DNA from: Flavobacteriales bacterium
Lineage (GTDB): Bacteria; Bacteroidota; Bacteroidia; Flavobacteriales; Weeksellaceae
DNA: 8,642 bases
Direction: 5' to 3'
NCBI GenBank assembly: GCA_900770875.1
Contig: CAAGLV010000244.1
Location: 1-8,642, forward strand
This document shows positions 6,929-8,642 of this stretch, piece by piece (positions within the stretch are counted from its first letter, which is position 1; every line of letters begins with the position of its first letter). Under the pieces are notes generated by a model. The model saw nothing but the letters and a program-made list of their open reading frames with translations, did no database searches and had not been told where the DNA came from. The position numbers and the translations under genes were made by a program.

Positions 6929-6936
6929 TATTTTTG
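6929..6936 (+). promoter_or_regulatory. Candidate -7 promoter box for the potassium-channel gene
   Basis: TATTTTTG is an exact TAnnTTTG match immediately after the permease terminator and 18 bases before the ATG at 6955. Its last three bases are the TTG that could be mistaken for a start codon of the channel gene. No good -33 TTG is visible. Confidence 0.5.
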
Positions 6937-6954
6937 AAAAGATTTTTAAAATTA

Positions 6955-7785
6955 ATGAATAAAGCGAAGCAACATAAAAGTTTTAAACACGCCGTTTATA
7001 GCTTATTAAATTACAAATCCAATAGCATCTATAGTAAAATAGTAAATGCATTAATCATCTTTATGATTACTATAAATGCCGTAATATTAGTTTTACAATC
7101 GATACAAGAAATTCAGAACGATTACGGTTATTATTTTAAAGTATTCAACTATTACTCGGTTGCATTTTTTACCATAGAATACATCTTACGCACGTGGAGT
7201 ATCACCTGCGATCCCAAATACAAACATCCTATTTTAGGGCGAATAAAATATGCATTTACAATTGTACAGATTATCGATTTACTTGCTATTTTACCATTCT
7301 ATTTAGCCATTTCTCATATCATCGATTTTCGCGTCTTACGCATCTTACGTATCTTTAAATTATTACGTATTTTCCGTATAACCAGATACGTATCTGCATT
7401 AGCTGTAATCGTTTTAGTTTTAAAAAGAAAATCAGCAGAACTAGTTATCTCTCTTGTATTATTATGCTTTTTATTATTAATTTCCTCAACAGCTATGTTT
7501 TATATCGAAAACAGCGCGCAACCTAATCAATTCTCTAGTATTCCAGATGCCATGTGGTGGTCGGTAATCACATTATCAACAGTAGGTTATGGCGATGTTT
7601 ACCCAATAACAACATTAGGCAAAATAGTTGGCGGAATTATCGCTGTTATCGGAATCGGATTTTTTGCAATGCCAACAGGTATTTTAGCCTCAGGATTTAG
7701 CGAAGTTCTCGAAGAAAAAAAAATCACCAAACAAAAACAACACAAAAAATATTGCCCTTCTTGTGGACAAGAAAAAAAATCATAA
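6955..7785 (+). CDS. Six-TM voltage-gated-type potassium channel
   Basis: This 276-residue membrane protein (counted from the ATG) has S1-S6 and one pore loop, so four copies would form a K+-selective channel. S1 is near residues 31-52. S2 contains FFTIE, with the Phe and Glu of the charge-transfer centre (Glu75), and S3 has Asp108 in QIIDLLAILP. S4 carries basic residues at every third position: Arg126, 129, 132, Lys135, Arg138, 141, 144, a complete voltage-sensor pattern. The pore has WWSVITLSTVGYGD with the selectivity filter TVGYGD at 209-214, then S6 with a flexible Gly-rich stretch. The short Lys/Gln-rich cytoplasmic tail ends in CPSCG (267-271). It has no RCK or cyclic-nucleotide domain. 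I chose ATG 6955 over the in-frame TTG at 6934 because that TTG is part of a -7 promoter box. The physiological role (membrane potential or K+ homeostasis) is inferred. Confidence 0.93.
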   Translation: MNKAKQHKSFKHAVYSLLNYKSNSIYSKIVNALIIFMITINAVILVLQSIQEIQNDYGYYFKVFNYYSVAFFTIEYILRTWSITCDPKYKHPILGRIKYAFTIVQIIDLLAILPFYLAISHIIDFRVLRILRIFKLLRIFRITRYVSALAVIVLVLKRKSAELVISLVLLCFLLLISSTAMFYIENSAQPNQFSSIPDAMWWSVITLSTVGYGDVYPITTLGKIVGGIIAVIGIGFFAMPTGILASGFSEVLEEKKITKQKQHKKYCPSCGQEKKS

Positions 7786-7835
7786 TATATCATTTCAAAT
7801 TAATGCTATAACTTCTTTAATTCGACACAAAACTT

Positions 7836-7843
7836 TACATTTG
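7836..7843 (+). promoter_or_regulatory. Candidate -7 promoter box for aspS
   Basis: TACATTTG is an exact TAnnTTTG match 20 bases before the aspS ATG. A TTC (7813-7815), one mismatch from the -33 TTG, lies 20 bases further upstream, which is an acceptable spacing. No hairpin terminator is seen after the channel gene, so read-through from it is also possible. Confidence 0.5.
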
Positions 7844-7863
7844 CATTATAAAATTTACGACAA

Positions 7864-8642
7864 ATGTTTAGATCACATACTTGTGGAGAATTAACACAAG
7901 CCAACATTAATGAGAAAGTTACGTTAAGCGGATGGGTATCAACGCTACGTGATAAAGGTTTTATGATGTGGATTGATTTACGTGACCGTTACGGAATCAC
8001 ACAAATCATCTTAGATGAAGAACGTTCTTCTAAAGAATTATTCGAAACGGCTCGTTCTTTAGGACGTGAGTTCGTAATTCAAGTAACAGGTACAGTTATT
8101 GAAAGAGCCTCTAAAAACCCTAACATTCCAACAGGAGATATCGAAATTTTAGCAGAAAACATTACAATTTTAAATGAATCTGCTTTACCTCCATTCACAA
8201 TTGATGACAATACTGATGGTGGTGAAGATATCCGTATGAAATATCGTTACTTAGATATTCGTCGTAACCCAGTTAAAAATAAATTAATCTTCCGTAGTAA
8301 AGTTGCTCAGGAAGTACGTAAATATTTAGATGCACAAGAATTTGTAGAGGTTGAAACACCAGTTTTAATTAAATCTACACCAGAAGGTGCGCGCGATTTC
8401 GTGGTTCCATCTCGTATGAATCCAGGAGAATTCTACGCGTTACCACAATCGCCACAAACATTTAAACAATTATTAATGGTAGGAGGTTTAGACCGTTACT
8501 TCCAAATTGTAAAATGTTTCCGCGACGAGGATTTACGTGCCGACCGTCAGCCAGAGTTTACACAAATCGACTGCGAAATGTCGTTTGTTGAACAAGAAGA
8601 TATTATGAATGTTTTTGAAGGTTTAGCAAAACACTTATTAAA
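7864..8642 (+). CDS. aspS: Aspartyl-tRNA synthetase, N-terminal part (3' end off the window)
   Basis: A frame open from ATG 7864 to the window end encodes the first 259 residues of AspRS, the class II synthetase that charges tRNA-Asp with aspartate in the cytoplasm. Bacterial AspRS is about 580-600 residues, so more than half is missing, including the bacterial insertion domain and motif 3. The N-terminal OB-fold anticodon-binding domain spans about 1-110 (MFRSHTCGELT, LSGWVSTLRDKG, IDLRDRYGITQ). The catalytic domain starts near RMKYRYLDIRR (124-134). Motif 1 is FVEVETPVL (160-168), followed by TPEGARDFVVPSR and LPQSPQTFKQLL. Motif 2 is FRDEDLRADRQPEFTQID (219-236). The wording of motif 2 and flanks is bacterial-type rather than archaeal. 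The gene is intact as far as it can be seen, and the ATG matches the family N-terminus. Confidence 0.97.
   Translation, partial: MFRSHTCGELTQANINEKVTLSGWVSTLRDKGFMMWIDLRDRYGITQIILDEERSSKELFETARSLGREFVIQVTGTVIERASKNPNIPTGDIEILAENITILNESALPPFTIDDNTDGGEDIRMKYRYLDIRRNPVKNKLIFRSKVAQEVRKYLDAQEFVEVETPVLIKSTPEGARDFVVPSRMNPGEFYALPQSPQTFKQLLMVGGLDRYFQIVKCFRDEDLRADRQPEFTQIDCEMSFVEQEDIMNVFEGLAKHLL

Noticed and set aside
7330..7386. Short tandem repeat suggestive of a minisatellite
   Set aside because: The 9-base period is fully explained by the R-x-x pattern of the S4 helix.
7599..7793. Open frame on the - strand, 64 codons
   Set aside because: Antisense to the channel S6 and tail; its Cys content is a by-product of the Lys/Gln-rich tail codons.
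1..8642. Search for mobile elements, CRISPR arrays, tRNA/rRNA genes, riboswitches, toxin-antitoxin or defence modules
   Set aside because: No transposase or integrase motifs, direct-repeat/spacer pattern, cloverleaf or known riboswitch core were seen by eye. Every gap between genes is shorter than 140 bases and accounted for by terminators and promoters.

Overview
This looks like an ordinary chromosomal segment from a low-GC member of the Bacteroidota, most likely a flavobacterium (Flavobacteriaceae or Weeksellaceae). Three things point there: AT-rich third codon positions, start codons without convincing Shine-Dalgarno sequences, and exact matches to the Bacteroidota -7 promoter box TAnnTTTG just upstream of most transcription units. 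The protein repertoire fits as well: a Bacteroidota-type PfkA C-terminus, PepD, an M28 lipoprotein peptidase and a CAT-like permease. The genus is not resolved.

Layout. Bases 1-33 are not genomic. They match the Illumina TruSeq read-2 adapter, so the window starts at an untrimmed contig end. On the + strand follow the 3' part of pfkA (34-417) and a complete gap gene (455-1459), two consecutive-phase glycolytic enzymes probably transcribed together and closed by a strong hairpin terminator (1491-1518). Next on the + strand is an ECF-type sigma factor (1649-2242) and a 42-codon gene (2289-2417), ending at a hairpin shared with the convergent pepD. On the - strand lie an M28-family lipoprotein peptidase (5038-4016) and pepD (3937-2486). 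They are co-directional, but a terminator and a candidate pepD promoter separate them. From 5175 the + strand resumes with an APC-superfamily amino-acid permease (5175-6860) and its terminator, a six-TM voltage-gated-type potassium channel (6955-7785), and the first 259 codons of aspS (7864 to the window end).

How the genes work together. Three neighbours could act in peptide and amino-acid nutrition: an envelope peptidase, a cytoplasmic dipeptidase and an amino-acid permease. Two of them are divergently arranged around a short dyad at 5154-5168. This link is inferred from predicted roles and proximity. The other genes are housekeeping (glycolysis, tRNA charging), regulation (sigma factor) and ion transport. 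All intergenic gaps are under 300 bases.

I found no mobile element, CRISPR array, RNA gene, prophage or defence-like cluster, and nothing I would call a new biological system. The points most worth a second look are the adapter at the left end, the unlisted 42-aa gene behind the sigma factor, the dyad with facing -7 boxes between the peptidase and permease genes, and the start-codon correction for the potassium channel.
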